64,000 nt of DNA from Bacillota bacterium (GCA_023419605.1 JAEZXR010000103.1:1-64000), one strand, 5' to 3'; shown: positions 8,637 through 18,087, numbered from the stretch's first letter. Notes: a model not told the origin generated them from the sequence alone. A program made the numbers and translations.

Positions 8637-10565
8637 TTATAAATGCCTTAAACCATTTAAGTAAATTTCATTAAGCACATAGTTTTCGAATTCCATTGTA
8701 TACTCAGTACGAATCCCTGCCTCCCTCATTACATTCCATACTTTCGGTTCTTTACCTGATCTAATCAGTTCCTCGACAGCCCATCTTATCTTGCGTTTAC
8801 GGTAGTCGGAGTCCGTTTCACTTACCGCTTGAATATACGCTTCGGTCATAGGCATCTTATCCAAGTGCTTCTCTAGCAATCCAAGCAACCCTATCATTTT
8901 ACCGATCCTGCTTAAGCAAATTCTTATGGGCTTTTCTTTAATTGCCAAAATGTCTTTTACAGCCTGTTTGACTTCATACAGTACCTGTTTATCTCTTTCC
9001 ACCCAGTTCACTCTAAGATTATCTACCTTCGTAAGCTTTGACTGCGGAGAGTTCTTGTCTAACCATTCTCTATCATGCCGGTAAAGCCATGCGTAATGAG
9101 CTTTGGCAATTCTACGCAACTCAGTTTTCGAAGCACTTTTGCAGGAACTTTGAACCTCCAGCCATGCTCCTCTGTGTTGTTCCTGCAAAGTGTCGCTATC
9201 AGCAGGTATATATTCTGGTTGTTGAACAGCACCAATATCATGCAAGCCATCGCACAAATTGCTCTGTTTTACCGAAACACCTAGTTTTTTGATATATTTT
9301 TTCACTGTACCAGGATCAACATGAAGACGTCTAGCCGTTTCCCGAAGTCCCAAGTTTTCAGTGAGAACCGTTTTTCGGAGCTTGTCTTCCCACATTGGTC
9401 CAAACTGCTTTATTCTGCCGATTTTATAAATATCGTCCTTTGAGGTATCCGGTCCCCTTCTAGAATAAACAAAACCACAGGAACACTTAAAGTTACCTAC
9501 AGGCAATTTAGTGTCAGAGCAATGGGTTATTGTAACGTTTTTTATAATATTCATTTTATAGTGATCCGCAGCCGCATTTAAACATGGCCAAGGTCCTTTT
9601 CCAAAAGGCTGGTATGCTCCTGGATCTCTGAAAAAGTCATCCAAAGAACTGCTTAAAAATCGGATAAGTAGTAAATGCCGTATAGGATGAAAAGCTTTTC
9701 TATGTTTCCTGACAATTCCAGATAGCCAGTTACTTTCATCACTGCAGTCAAAATCCGACTGAACCATTCTGAGAAAGCTTTTGCCGTGGAATTCCTTAAA
9801 GCTTACAAGCAATTCGTCCTGGTATACCCGTCCATTAACAGTTGCAAATCCTTTGTCCTTTAACAAGGACAGGTAACACTCCCGCAACCCGTTATTTGAT
9901 CTGACTGTTTCCCTGATAGCATCATAATTCCGTACACACCATTCGATATCTTTAGATAGCTGCAGCAGTCTTTCAATATCCGTATTATCGTATTTTATTG
10001 CTATAGGACGATTAATACAGTTCTGTTCCTCTGCAGGAATAAATTCATGCCGGTTCTGACTGTGAAGTTTCACAGTACTATCAAGCAGAAATGTTTCATG
10101 CTGTGGGCAGAGAATAACCCCAGGTATTTGATGAAACCGGTGCCAGTAGAATTCCCCAAATTTCTCTCTGTCCTCCTTGGCACAGGCAGGGCAGAACCTC
10201 AAGTATTCGGGAACTCTTATAGTACTTGCCATAATTCCAGTCATAGTATGTATAGCCCCGCCCATGTTTCCTCTCATGGTAGCTACTACAGATTTCGCTC
10301 TGCTTTCAGGTAGGAATGCCGTATAGTACGGAAATAGGGTATGCCCTAACATTAAATCATAAGGTCTGATTTTTCTAGAGTATGGTATCCTTTTCGCCAG
10401 AACATTCAGTCCGCTGGGCATATCAACGACAGCAGTCACTGTATCAGTATTGAACAACTCCGTCATTGTCATTTTTGAACTTGTATTTCCACTCCTGACA
10501 TGATACCTTGCCAGAATACTGTATAGTAGTTCGTCAGGATAGGGGGCAGGGAAGAAAGTAAGCAC
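8637..10565 (-). CDS. tnsD: Tn7-type target-selection protein TnsD (TniQ family)
   Basis: The protein has 642 residues. TnsD binds the 3' end of glmS and recruits TnsC to attTn7. The N terminus has the TniQ pattern (FFPAPYPDELLYSILARYH) and a zinc finger, Cys125-X2-Cys128 with Cys153-X2-His156 (FCPACAK, LCPQH). A second CSCGF cysteine pair lies near the centre, followed by a helix-turn-helix-like stretch (LRETARRLHVDPGTVKKYI). The C-terminal half is the probable DNA-binding part. The start is a GTG just upstream of the tnsC stop. Insertion of this element beside glmS shows that the protein recognises the conserved glmS end. Confidence 0.92.
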   Translation of the reverse strand: MLTFFPAPYPDELLYSILARYHVRSGNTSSKMTMTELFNTDTVTAVVDMPSGLNVLAKRIPYSRKIRPYDLMLGHTLFPYYTAFLPESRAKSVVATMRGNMGGAIHTMTGIMASTIRVPEYLRFCPACAKEDREKFGEFYWHRFHQIPGVILCPQHETFLLDSTVKLHSQNRHEFIPAEEQNCINRPIAIKYDNTDIERLLQLSKDIEWCVRNYDAIRETVRSNNGLRECYLSLLKDKGFATVNGRVYQDELLVSFKEFHGKSFLRMVQSDFDCSDESNWLSGIVRKHRKAFHPIRHLLLIRFLSSSLDDFFRDPGAYQPFGKGPWPCLNAAADHYKMNIIKNVTITHCSDTKLPVGNFKCSCGFVYSRRGPDTSKDDIYKIGRIKQFGPMWEDKLRKTVLTENLGLRETARRLHVDPGTVKKYIKKLGVSVKQSNLCDGLHDIGAVQQPEYIPADSDTLQEQHRGAWLEVQSSCKSASKTELRRIAKAHYAWLYRHDREWLDKNSPQSKLTKVDNLRVNWVERDKQVLYEVKQAVKDILAIKEKPIRICLSRIGKMIGLLGLLEKHLDKMPMTEAYIQAVSETDSDYRKRKIRWAVEELIRSGKEPKVWNVMREAGIRTEYTMEFENYVLNEIYLNGLRHL

Positions 10566-10569
10566 ATCA

Positions 10570-12240
10570 TCATCCTGTCATAATGAATTCCTCAACCGGA
10601 TTTTTGATGACCCCCACATCTTTCAGCGCTTCATAGGCAGACTTCTTTTCCTTTCTGCCGTTCTCAACGATTGCCCTTAAATCATCCGATTCAATAGGCG
10701 GCTTCTTATTCGCTGTTTTCTTTTTTTCAGACCTTTCTTCTTTATTGAGTTCTTCTCTCAGCAGCTGTTTATAGACTTCTTTAAATACCAAGTCCACATT
10801 ATCGGGCTTCTGGGTGGCGTTCATTACTTCCATAACTGCTTTTTTAGCTTTGTCAGGATCGATTTCAAAGTCCGCCAGCTTTAAAACAACTTCCGCAAAA
10901 ACCTTATCTTTATCATCCTGTTTTTTAAACTTTTCTTCCTTTTTCCTTTGAAGCAATTCATTCAGATTTATGATTTTTAATTGTTTTTCGCAGAATCCCT
11001 TTATATCCACAGGGGTAATATCTGCAAACCGGCTGATTTCTTCACTCTTCCCAGATCTTAATGCATCCAGCATCGGTTTGACAAGCCTCAGATTCTCGTT
11101 AGCCACAGTCCTTATCAACTCTACAGTGATTGTTTCTTCTCCTGTTGCAATAGCCCGAATTTGCACCATTATGAATAATTTCAATAGAATATCAACAATC
11201 CCTTGACTTTGAACATATAAGGCGTCCTGCAATTCTTTGGTTAGCGGTACAGGCTTTCTGATCCACTGATAACGCCACATCCCATCTATTAGCAAATCCC
11301 AATTTTCATCCCTCTCCATGTTTTCCCACACCAGATCGCCTTGCTGGCCGCTGCCGCGTCGTGCCTGACGAAATTCCCCTTGAAGTATGGACATAGCTTT
11401 GGTAGTCCCGATAAGGATTACGGGGATTCCTATAGTATTAACAAGATTCACAAAAAAGTTAAGCATTTTTTCCTGGCCACCGCTCTTAGCAACACTTAAG
11501 TGCTGAATTTCATCAATCACCAGCAACCCTAAACTGTGTCTTCTGGCAATCTGCGCCATCTGCGGTATCATAGTAGCCGTAGTAGTATTGCGGCCTGCTG
11601 CAAATTTGTTATAGGTATTGTCTGCCATCAGCCTGTCGAACTCAGTAAAAAAGTTCGCACATAGGCCTTTTACGCTACCATCATGGGGACAATCAAGCTT
11701 CAGCCACACCAATTGTTTATGGTCAAAATCGCTGTCCGCGTATTTGTCATGGAGTATGATCTGCGGATACCTCTTTAAAATTCTCTCCACTGCTGTAGTT
11801 TTACCCATACCTGAAAAGCCGATAATAGTGAATCCGGATGCAGAGGGCACAGATAGTTCTGAATTCTTAAACCTGTAATCACCCTGCTTGATCATTTTGT
11901 AAATTGTCTGTAGGTCAGACGCATAATTAGGCGCAAACGGGTTTCTTGAAAGGTATCCTTGCCGTATAGATCTTGATATCCTTTGCTCAATATCAAAATG
12001 AGTGCCCCAAGGTTGGAAATAACCGTAAATCCGTTGGACACAATGATACCTGTAGTGAGCATCCAATTTTCTCTCATATTCCTCACATTCTGGATAAGAG
12101 TGCAGCAACTCTTCCACCTGTTCAAAACTCCAAATAGGTGGTAGTGCCTCAATCAGAGGATTCCTTTGATACTCCTTAATCTCTTGGCTTGTGTATTCAG
12201 CGGATACAGTTACACCTATATTAGGGTTACTTTTACTCAT
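10570..12240 (-). CDS. tnsC: Tn7-type AAA+ ATPase TnsC
   Basis: This 556-residue ATP-dependent regulator links target selectors TnsD/TnsE to the TnsAB transposase. Walker A is GFSGMGKTT (141-149) and Walker B is LLVIDEIQHL (Asp243-Glu244). They are followed by an arginine-containing sensor region and a long charged C-terminal tail, rich in KKEEK, that probably contacts TnsAB. The N-terminal 130 residues are the TnsD-contact region in Tn7. The gene overlaps the end of tnsB by eight bases. Confidence 0.95.
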   Translation of the reverse strand: MSKSNPNIGVTVSAEYTSQEIKEYQRNPLIEALPPIWSFEQVEELLHSYPECEEYERKLDAHYRYHCVQRIYGYFQPWGTHFDIEQRISRSIRQGYLSRNPFAPNYASDLQTIYKMIKQGDYRFKNSELSVPSASGFTIIGFSGMGKTTAVERILKRYPQIILHDKYADSDFDHKQLVWLKLDCPHDGSVKGLCANFFTEFDRLMADNTYNKFAAGRNTTTATMIPQMAQIARRHSLGLLVIDEIQHLSVAKSGGQEKMLNFFVNLVNTIGIPVILIGTTKAMSILQGEFRQARRGSGQQGDLVWENMERDENWDLLIDGMWRYQWIRKPVPLTKELQDALYVQSQGIVDILLKLFIMVQIRAIATGEETITVELIRTVANENLRLVKPMLDALRSGKSEEISRFADITPVDIKGFCEKQLKIINLNELLQRKKEEKFKKQDDKDKVFAEVVLKLADFEIDPDKAKKAVMEVMNATQKPDNVDLVFKEVYKQLLREELNKEERSEKKKTANKKPPIESDDLRAIVENGRKEKKSAYEALKDVGVIKNPVEEFIMTG

Positions 12241-14419
12241 CTTTCTTGCCCATTCTTTCTTGTTGTTTTTTTCTCAAATATTCGATATGGCTCGGATACT
12301 TGAATTTTTCTACTGTTTCCTCATGGATAGGTATGACTTTTGCCGGCTCTACATTATCCAATGTATCTTCATCCAATTCAAATGCCTTAGACTTTTTCTC
12401 CTCATCTTTTTCAATCTTTCGCTTTGCTCTGATATTCTTTGTTCTTTCAGCATTACTTATGGTCTGGTCAGATTGTTCATCCGTCATCCTTTCTGCTTCC
12501 TGCGAAGCATTTTCTATCTCGGAAAGTATGTCTATCTTAGATTGCAATATCCGTCCTGCATTCCGGTCTAGCTTCAATTTTTCATAGTGAAGAAGATACT
12601 CTATTTCATCAAAGGTCCTGTCCCCATATCTTCTTTTATCAATCATGGAACATTTGATAAACCCTTTAGCACTATCCGTTTTGATATAAATGTAGTCCAT
12701 TTTCCTGGGATCGTATGCAATATCTACAGTCCAGGTCCCTTTATTTCTTGCCCTCTCAAACCAGTATTCCTCAATGGCTTTCTGGCAACTATAATACATT
12801 TTTTTGAACTTGATTCCTTTCTCTGTTACTGTAGCAGTACCAACAGGCATCAAATTAAGCTTTACAATATCCCGGGGATACGCCTTCAGCTTCCCAGAAC
12901 GGTTTACAATTCCCCAGTTCCAGAGTTCCCGTGGAATAGGGTCTATATCATCCTCTATCATCATCTCATTCGTATCATATTTCTTCATCCAGTGTTCATT
13001 ATTATGGTGCAGAACACATTTTACAATGATACGGGTGAACTGATAAATATCCAGTTTGGCATCTAACCTATAGTCTTTTCCTCCTCTTGTACGGAAGTCC
13101 ACATCAATGTATCCGGGAACCAGAGGCTTTACCTTCTCATGGATGAGGCGGAAATATTGTTCGACAATTCCTTTCCAATCCGCCCTGTATGAAGGTGTAT
13201 TCTCAATACGAATATTCAACCCGTTCGCTAATGTATCGGCATGCCTACTCTCCATTTCGCCCCTGTCACCCAGGATTGTTTGTGGAGTATGGAAACAAGG
13301 CCAATCTTCATTTTCGATATCGATTCCGTATTCCTTACAGTAACTGACCTTTTCAGTAAAAGCATTTGCCAGTGCCATCATGGCTCCAATCCATGACGGG
13401 CCTTCCAGACCGACATATATACCGGCAACCATTCTGGAGAAACAGTCGATAACTGCGTAAATAACCGGTCTGCCGATTATCCAGCTCCTATTAAAACGGG
13501 ATACCAGGTATACATCCGCAACCGTAGCGTCAATTTGAAATCTCGATCCAGGACCGATAACTTCCGCATCCGACTTACCAGTAACCGCTCTATGCCTTAA
13601 TGCGAACTTTTTATTCCCTTTCCGGGCTTTCAGAGACTCTACGATATCCTGCTCCACCTCATACCAATATCTGAATTGGGTAATGGTAGGTATCTGGTCT
13701 ATAGGGATAGTAACAGGCTTTTTCACACCACCTTCAAAACGGTAATCCTCATGGTAAAACTCTTTGACCATAAGATCATAGGCTGTAGTCAGGTGATTTT
13801 CCTTTGGGTTATCATAGTACTTGCTGATAGCAGTCCTGAAAATCTTTTTTGTTGCTTCATCGACGTTGATTCCCGGTCCATTGGCAGCTATGTTTTGTCT
13901 AGGGCGTCCGATTTTCTTAAGACCCAAATTTTTTCTTTTTCCTTTACCACCTGAATTGTAATAATCAGGTAGAAGCGAGTTCTTGTTTTTTCCCCGCTGC
14001 CAATATCTTCTGAAGTATTTATACACGGTTGCATAGGTTACACCGTGTTTTTCGATCGCCTTCGTGATCCAAGGTCCTCTTTTTTCTCTCAGATAAACAT
14101 CCGGCTCATTTTCATAAGCTACTATTTCCGATATTATACTCCATGCTTTATCCCGCTTTTCTCTATCACTATCCTTGATGTCCTCTTCACTGATAATCCG
14201 GGTAAAGGGATCGTCTTCCGACTTCTCTGCTTCACCATTTTCTAAAGCACTGATAATATCATCGACTCTTTTGGCTTTAGGAAGCCCTTCGGAAGAATGC
14301 ACATCTATGACATAGAGAATAGGACCGCCAGAATCAATCCAAAGTATTCTCTCCGTATATTCATTTTCTTGACCGGGGTTCCACCTTATTAATTCATTTA
14401 TATACAGTTGATGATTCAT
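12233..14419 (-). CDS. tnsB: Tn7-type DDE transposase TnsB
   Basis: This 728-residue retroviral-integrase-fold transposase binds the element ends and cuts and joins the 3' ends. Catalytic residues are Asp297 (FQIDATVADVYL), Asp385 (ILGDRGEMES) and Glu420 (GIVEQYF). Helix-turn-helix segments precede the core (GVTYATVYKYFRRYWQRG) and a beta-barrel region follows it. Its probable binding sites are the 20-bp repeats at 15358-15417. The reading frame overlaps tnsA by four bases and tnsC by eight, typical of translational coupling. Confidence 0.96.
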   Translation of the reverse strand: MNHQLYINELIRWNPGQENEYTERILWIDSGGPILYVIDVHSSEGLPKAKRVDDIISALENGEAEKSEDDPFTRIISEEDIKDSDREKRDKAWSIISEIVAYENEPDVYLREKRGPWITKAIEKHGVTYATVYKYFRRYWQRGKNKNSLLPDYYNSGGKGKRKNLGLKKIGRPRQNIAANGPGINVDEATKKIFRTAISKYYDNPKENHLTTAYDLMVKEFYHEDYRFEGGVKKPVTIPIDQIPTITQFRYWYEVEQDIVESLKARKGNKKFALRHRAVTGKSDAEVIGPGSRFQIDATVADVYLVSRFNRSWIIGRPVIYAVIDCFSRMVAGIYVGLEGPSWIGAMMALANAFTEKVSYCKEYGIDIENEDWPCFHTPQTILGDRGEMESRHADTLANGLNIRIENTPSYRADWKGIVEQYFRLIHEKVKPLVPGYIDVDFRTRGGKDYRLDAKLDIYQFTRIIVKCVLHHNNEHWMKKYDTNEMMIEDDIDPIPRELWNWGIVNRSGKLKAYPRDIVKLNLMPVGTATVTEKGIKFKKMYYSCQKAIEEYWFERARNKGTWTVDIAYDPRKMDYIYIKTDSAKGFIKCSMIDKRRYGDRTFDEIEYLLHYEKLKLDRNAGRILQSKIDILSEIENASQEAERMTDEQSDQTISNAERTKNIRAKRKIEKDEEKKSKAFELDEDTLDNVEPAKVIPIHEETVEKFKYPSHIEYLRKKQQERMGKKDE

Positions 14420-15252
14420 ATTACAACCAACCTGTCATTCTTTCTGATTATTCTTTTGATACTGTCGGTCGAACACGACGAACATGACTTTGTCATCATA
14501 TCCATTATGATTTCTTTCCGGGCTATCAAGTGTTTTATTATATCAAGGGATGTTCCAGGTTCCAAATTAATTTCACTATCAAATTTGCTGGCAATATGTA
14601 CAATTTTCCCAGTTTCCTTTTCCAGCCTGTCCTTCAGTAATTCTCCATAGTACAATAGCTCACTGACACTTATCTCATTCCCATCTTCCAGATAATATGA
14701 GTAATACGCCCATTCAATATTGGATGTAAGTATTCTAGGAATATCATTATCGGTTACAATTCCCCAATCAATCCCTTTTTGAGCCCAATACCGTCTTTCA
14801 ATTTCAAAGTGTTCGATTGTATTCTTTTTCTCCAAATTAGAAGCAGGTTTTACCGTCCTTACCTTATAAACTTCCTTTCCTTGAACATTTAAGGTAATCA
14901 TAAAATCAGAGGTCATTACGTAGGGAGTCTTACTTTCCCGATCTTCAGGGTGTTTGATCCCTAGCTTGTCCGCTATATCCATCGTTTCCGATAAATCCAT
15001 CGGATACTGCTCCCGGATATCTATCACATCATCAGACCATTCCAACAGGTAAAACATCCTCAATTCATGATGAGACAGAAAATGGCAGACCCGGTTGGAC
15101 TTCCAACCAGGCTGCCTTGAAGAGAACCCATTTGATGGGAAATCGTGAATAGTAATCCAAGGCTTGTAATCCTGTCCGATGCCTTGACCACGCCCTTCAC
15201 TTATATACTTTTGCAGTTTCTTTTCGTCCCACGTAAATCTGTACTTGCTCAA
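14416..15252 (-). CDS. tnsA: Tn7-type 5'-end cleaving endonuclease TnsA
   Basis: This restriction-endonuclease-fold partner of TnsB cuts the 5' ends of the element. Using the longer frame from the GTG at 15261, the likely active residues are Glu66 (HHELRMFYLLEW), Asp119 (MTSDFMI) and Lys138 (VRTVKPASNL), spaced as in Tn7 TnsA. A TTG at 15252 is preferred because AAGGTGG lies five bases before it. The gene is the first of the tns operon, about 165 bases from the right end, so its promoter must overlap the end repeats. Confidence 0.94.
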   Translation of the reverse strand: MSKYRFTWDEKKLQKYISEGRGQGIGQDYKPWITIHDFPSNGFSSRQPGWKSNRVCHFLSHHELRMFYLLEWSDDVIDIREQYPMDLSETMDIADKLGIKHPEDRESKTPYVMTSDFMITLNVQGKEVYKVRTVKPASNLEKKNTIEHFEIERRYWAQKGIDWGIVTDNDIPRILTSNIEWAYYSYYLEDGNEISVSELLYYGELLKDRLEKETGKIVHIASKFDSEINLEPGTSLDIIKHLIARKEIIMDMMTKSCSSCSTDSIKRIIRKNDRLVVI

Positions 15253-15357
15253 GTGAACCACCTTTCTGCCTTTGCATAACTAAATATCCGTAATTCGGTG
15301 GCTATTTATTCAATATTATGTCAAAACTTTACATCCAATTTAAGGATGATAATTTTA

Positions 15358-15421
15358 CTACTTTTTTATTAATTTCACAACTTTTTTATAAATTTTAGAA
15401 CTTTTTTATGATTCAACAACA
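15358..15421. repeat. transposon right end with three tandem TnsB-like sites
   Basis: ACTTTTTTAT occurs at 15360-15369, 15380-15389 and 15400-15409, giving three 20-bp units between 15358 and 15417. Tn7's right end carries closely packed 22-bp TnsB sites, so phase and location match. The element should end at an ACA at 15418 or 15421, leaving a 5-bp duplication immediately after it. The duplication cannot be confirmed without the left end. Confidence 0.75.
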
Positions 15422-15443
15422 GGAAGGACTAATTTCCAATCCC

Positions 15444-17267
15444 CTACTCCACTGTAACCGACTTCGCCAAATTCCTTGGCTTATCCACGTCACAGCCCTT
15501 TTCCACCGACATATAATACGCAAACAACTGCAACGGTGTAACAGCCACAATGGGTGCAACCAGTGCATCCACATCCGGAATCTGCACAACCACATCCGCA
15601 ACCTTTTCCACCTCGGCATTCCTCTCCTGGGTAATGGCCATAATCACCGCACCTCTGGCCTTAACCTCCTTGATGTTGCTGATCATCTTATCCATCAACG
15701 TATCCTGGGTCATGGGGCAAACCACCAGAGTTCCCTTCTCGATCAGAGCAATGGTTCCATGCTTCAATTCCCCACCGGCGTAAGCTTCCGAGTGAATGTA
15801 GGAAATCTCCTTCAGCTTCAGGGATCCTTCCATGGACAATGCATAGTCAAGGCCTCTTCCGATGAAGAAAATACTCTTTGCATTATAATGCTGGGCAGCA
15901 AACTTCTGTACAACCTCCTTGTTCGCCAATACCTTCTCAACGGCCGCAGGAAGTTCTTCCAGTTGAGCAATAATGGTGCTATAGGTTTGCTCATCCAACT
16001 GTCCCTTCTTGTAAGCCAGATCCAGAGCTACCAGATACAGCGCGCACAACTGGGTACTGTATGCCTTTGTGGATGCAACTGCAATCTCGGGTCCTGCCCA
16101 GGTATACAGGAGGTCGTTGGATTCCCTGGCAATGGAGCTTCCTACTACATTGACAATGGACAGAATCCTCGCGCCTCTCTTCCTTGCCTCTCTCAGGGCT
16201 GCGAGAGTATCCAGGGTTTCTCCCGACTGGCTGATAATAATCACCAGATTTCTGTCGCTAACCAGGGGATCACGGTACCTGAATTCGGAAGCTACATCCA
16301 CCTCAACAGGAATCTTCGCCAGCTTCTCTATGATGTACTTTCCGACAACACCTGCATGATACGCAGTTCCGCAGGCTACGATATAGATCTTGTCAATGTT
16401 CTTCAAATCCTCGGCTGTGAGCTTAATATCATCCAAAACAATCTTTCCGTCCTTAATTCTCGGATGAATGGTATCTTTAATTACCTTGGGCTCCTCGCAC
16501 ATTTCCTTCATCATGAAGTGCTCGTAACCGCCCTTTTCTGCGGCAGCTACATCCCAGTTTACATGGAAGACTTCTTTCTTCACTTCAGCACCCAACGTAT
16601 TAAACACCCGGACATGGTCCTTGGTCAGAACTACTACTTCCTTATCTTCCAGGATATAAATATCACGGGTATATTCAAGAATGGCCGGAATATCCGAAGC
16701 GATAAAGTTTTCCCCCTTGCCCAGGCCTACAATCAGCGGGCTGTCTTTTCTGGCGGCGATAAATGTATCATCGCAATCCTTGCAGATAACCCCCAGTGCA
16801 TAGGAACCTTCCAGCTCATTGACCGTATCCATAACGGCCTGCACCAGATCGCCTTTGTAATGGTATTCCACCAGGTGGGCTACAACCTCTGTATCGGTTT
16901 CCGATTTAAATTCATATCCCTGGGACTGAAGAAACTCCTTCAGCTTCATGTAGTTTTCGATAATACCATTATGCACGACTGCAATGTTTCCCGAGTGGCT
17001 GATGTGGGGATGGGAATTCACATCGTTAGGCTCTCCGTGTGTCGCCCAACGGGTATGCCCGATTCCGATCCGGCCATTCAACGTTTCGGTTCCTGCTTTC
17101 TCTTCCAGATTTGAAAGGCGTCCCTTGCATTTTACCACCTTTACCTCATTATCATCAAAAATAGCCACACCGGCTGAATCATAGCCTCTATATTCCAACT
17201 TTTTTAATCCGCTAATAAGAATAGGCGCTGCCACTTTTTCTCCAATATAACCAACGATTCCACACAT
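15444..17267 (-). CDS. glmS: glutamine--fructose-6-phosphate aminotransferase (isomerizing) GlmS
   Basis: GlmS makes glucosamine-6-phosphate from fructose-6-phosphate and glutamine, the first step of UDP-GlcNAc and peptidoglycan supply. The 607 residues open with MCGIVGYIG, so Cys2 is the N-terminal glutaminase nucleophile. Two SIS sugar-binding domains follow (SQSGETLDT, STKAYSTQ) and the end is PRNLAKSVTVE, whose coding sequence is the conserved TnsD target. AAAGGAG precedes the ATG. A ribozyme and separate promoter lie upstream. The natural downstream sequence has been displaced by the Tn7-like element 22-25 bases after the stop. Confidence 0.98.
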   Translation of the reverse strand: MCGIVGYIGEKVAAPILISGLKKLEYRGYDSAGVAIFDDNEVKVVKCKGRLSNLEEKAGTETLNGRIGIGHTRWATHGEPNDVNSHPHISHSGNIAVVHNGIIENYMKLKEFLQSQGYEFKSETDTEVVAHLVEYHYKGDLVQAVMDTVNELEGSYALGVICKDCDDTFIAARKDSPLIVGLGKGENFIASDIPAILEYTRDIYILEDKEVVVLTKDHVRVFNTLGAEVKKEVFHVNWDVAAAEKGGYEHFMMKEMCEEPKVIKDTIHPRIKDGKIVLDDIKLTAEDLKNIDKIYIVACGTAYHAGVVGKYIIEKLAKIPVEVDVASEFRYRDPLVSDRNLVIIISQSGETLDTLAALREARKRGARILSIVNVVGSSIARESNDLLYTWAGPEIAVASTKAYSTQLCALYLVALDLAYKKGQLDEQTYSTIIAQLEELPAAVEKVLANKEVVQKFAAQHYNAKSIFFIGRGLDYALSMEGSLKLKEISYIHSEAYAGGELKHGTIALIEKGTLVVCPMTQDTLMDKMISNIKEVKARGAVIMAITQERNAEVEKVADVVVQIPDVDALVAPIVAVTPLQLFAYYMSVEKGCDVDKPRNLAKSVTVE

Positions 17268-17559
17268 AATAAAATCTCTCCTTTACATAAACTCGCTTCG
17301 CGTAAGAATCCAGCCATGGGTACAAAAACCCCGTAAACCTACTATATGTAGTACGCGAGCACACAAATAAAACCTGGAACAAACCAGCTGTATCGACAAA
17401 AGCTGCGAAAAAGCACACGCAAATAAATAATTCAACGTCGAACAGACTGAAATCCAAATAAAAATTATATTAAATTACTCAAAAGCAGGTTGGGATTCAT
17501 AAGAAAATGAATGATAGAGTAGTCGAAGTAACGAATAACAACCACAGGGCATTTTCCCC

Positions 17560-17848
17560 GTCAATTATAATCCGCAAACTACTACCGGCACTGTGGGTGC
17601 CTTTCAGGATTAATCACTTCAGCCGCTTTTGTTCTACAGTTGCCTGCAGTTTTTATTAGGCTTTACGATGGTGACACACCGGAAGGTTTCCGCCGAATCT
17701 TTCGATATCCCGCTTATTTTAATTGAAAATTGAAAATGGAGAATGGAAAATGATTTTTAATTCTCAATTTTCAATTCTAAATTCTCAATTAAATAGCGGC
17801 CTCCTTCCCCTCGTCGACGAAGCAAAACTTCTACCTCGTCCTGGCGCT
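17560..17848 (-). ncRNA. glmS ribozyme with an enlarged internal hairpin
   Basis: Minus-strand landmarks match the glucosamine-6-phosphate-activated self-cleaving ribozyme: AGCGCCAGGAC at the 5' end, GTCGACGAGGGGAAGG, ATCGAAAGATTCGGCGG and then ACCTTCCGG. Cleavage is expected before the G complementary to 17847. GGAAGG and CCTTCC would form the P3-type stem. Farther on, CTGCAGGCAACTGTAG is where the 3' domain hairpin is expected. The 3' boundary is approximate. About 270 bases separate it from glmS. A 90-bp extra hairpin interrupts the core (separate entry). Confidence 0.88.
17710..17799. repeat. heptamer-phased inverted repeat inside the glmS ribozyme
   Basis: Between CCGCTT and AGCGG arms lie five 7-bp units of the AATTGAA type (17721-17755). 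Five units in inverted orientation follow (17756-17790, CTCAATT type), with no phase slips. The whole segment can fold into one long AU-rich stem and falls after the 5' strand of the P3-type stem of the ribozyme. Confidence 0.8.
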
Positions 17849-17943
17849 TTTACTCTTGCCCTTACTCAGCTTCACAGCCTCCTTTCCAGGCAATCATAAT
17901 CCCGTTCTTATTCAGTTTTATCCCAATACTTTAACTCATTATT

Positions 17944-17973
17944 AGTATATGCGTAAATAGCGTAATATGTCAA
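17944..17973 (-). promoter_or_regulatory. glmS promoter
   Basis: On the minus strand TTGACA (17968-17973) and TATACT (17944-17949) are 18 bases apart, about 90 bases before the ribozyme. Transcription would start near 17937, giving a leader of roughly 670 bases that contains the ribozyme. Confidence 0.7.
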
Positions 17974-18019
17974 TCATTTTATTTTTGTGTTACACATATG
18001 CATCCTTGAAAGATCGTGT

Positions 18020-18084
18020 AAAAGGGACTTGTAAACGCAAGTCCCTCTATAGTTCTGTTTAATAGTTTTTCACAAAACTATTAA
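18020..18084 (-). terminator. glmM terminator region
   Basis: Downstream of glmM, GGGACTTG and CAAGTCCC (18024-18045) form a stem followed by TTTT on the minus strand. A second stem of TAATAGTTTT type lies at 18060-18084 closer to the stop. Together they would separate glmM transcription from the independently promoted glmS. Confidence 0.6.
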
Positions 18085-18087
18085 ATC

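Larger units (their letters stand above)
1..15421 (-). mobile_element. Tn7-like transposon, right-hand part, inserted at glmS
   Basis: A co-directional tnsA-tnsB-tnsC-tnsD-(HEPN)-tnsE set begins beside the 3' end of glmS and reads away from it, the orientation Tn7 adopts at attTn7 with its right end next to glmS. Three tandem 20-bp sequences at 15358-15417 look like TnsB sites, and ACA termini at 15418 or 15421 lie about 22-25 bases past the glmS stop. Genes left of tnsE are AT-rich, defence-like and on the same strand, as expected of cargo. No inverted copy of the end repeat was found lower in the window, so the left end and target duplication are outside it. The cargo assignment of positions 1-5935 is inferred. 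Confidence 0.85.

Noticed and set aside
6003..15261. CRISPR-associated transposon
   Set aside because: No cas genes, CRISPR repeats or shortened tniQ are present; tnsD is full length and the site is glmS, so this is a conventional Tn7-like element in the visible part.
15408..17114. 568-codon open frame on the plus strand opposite glmS
   Set aside because: It is the antisense of an unmistakable glmS, His/Cys/Gln-rich as expected of a shadow frame, and has no ribosome binding site.
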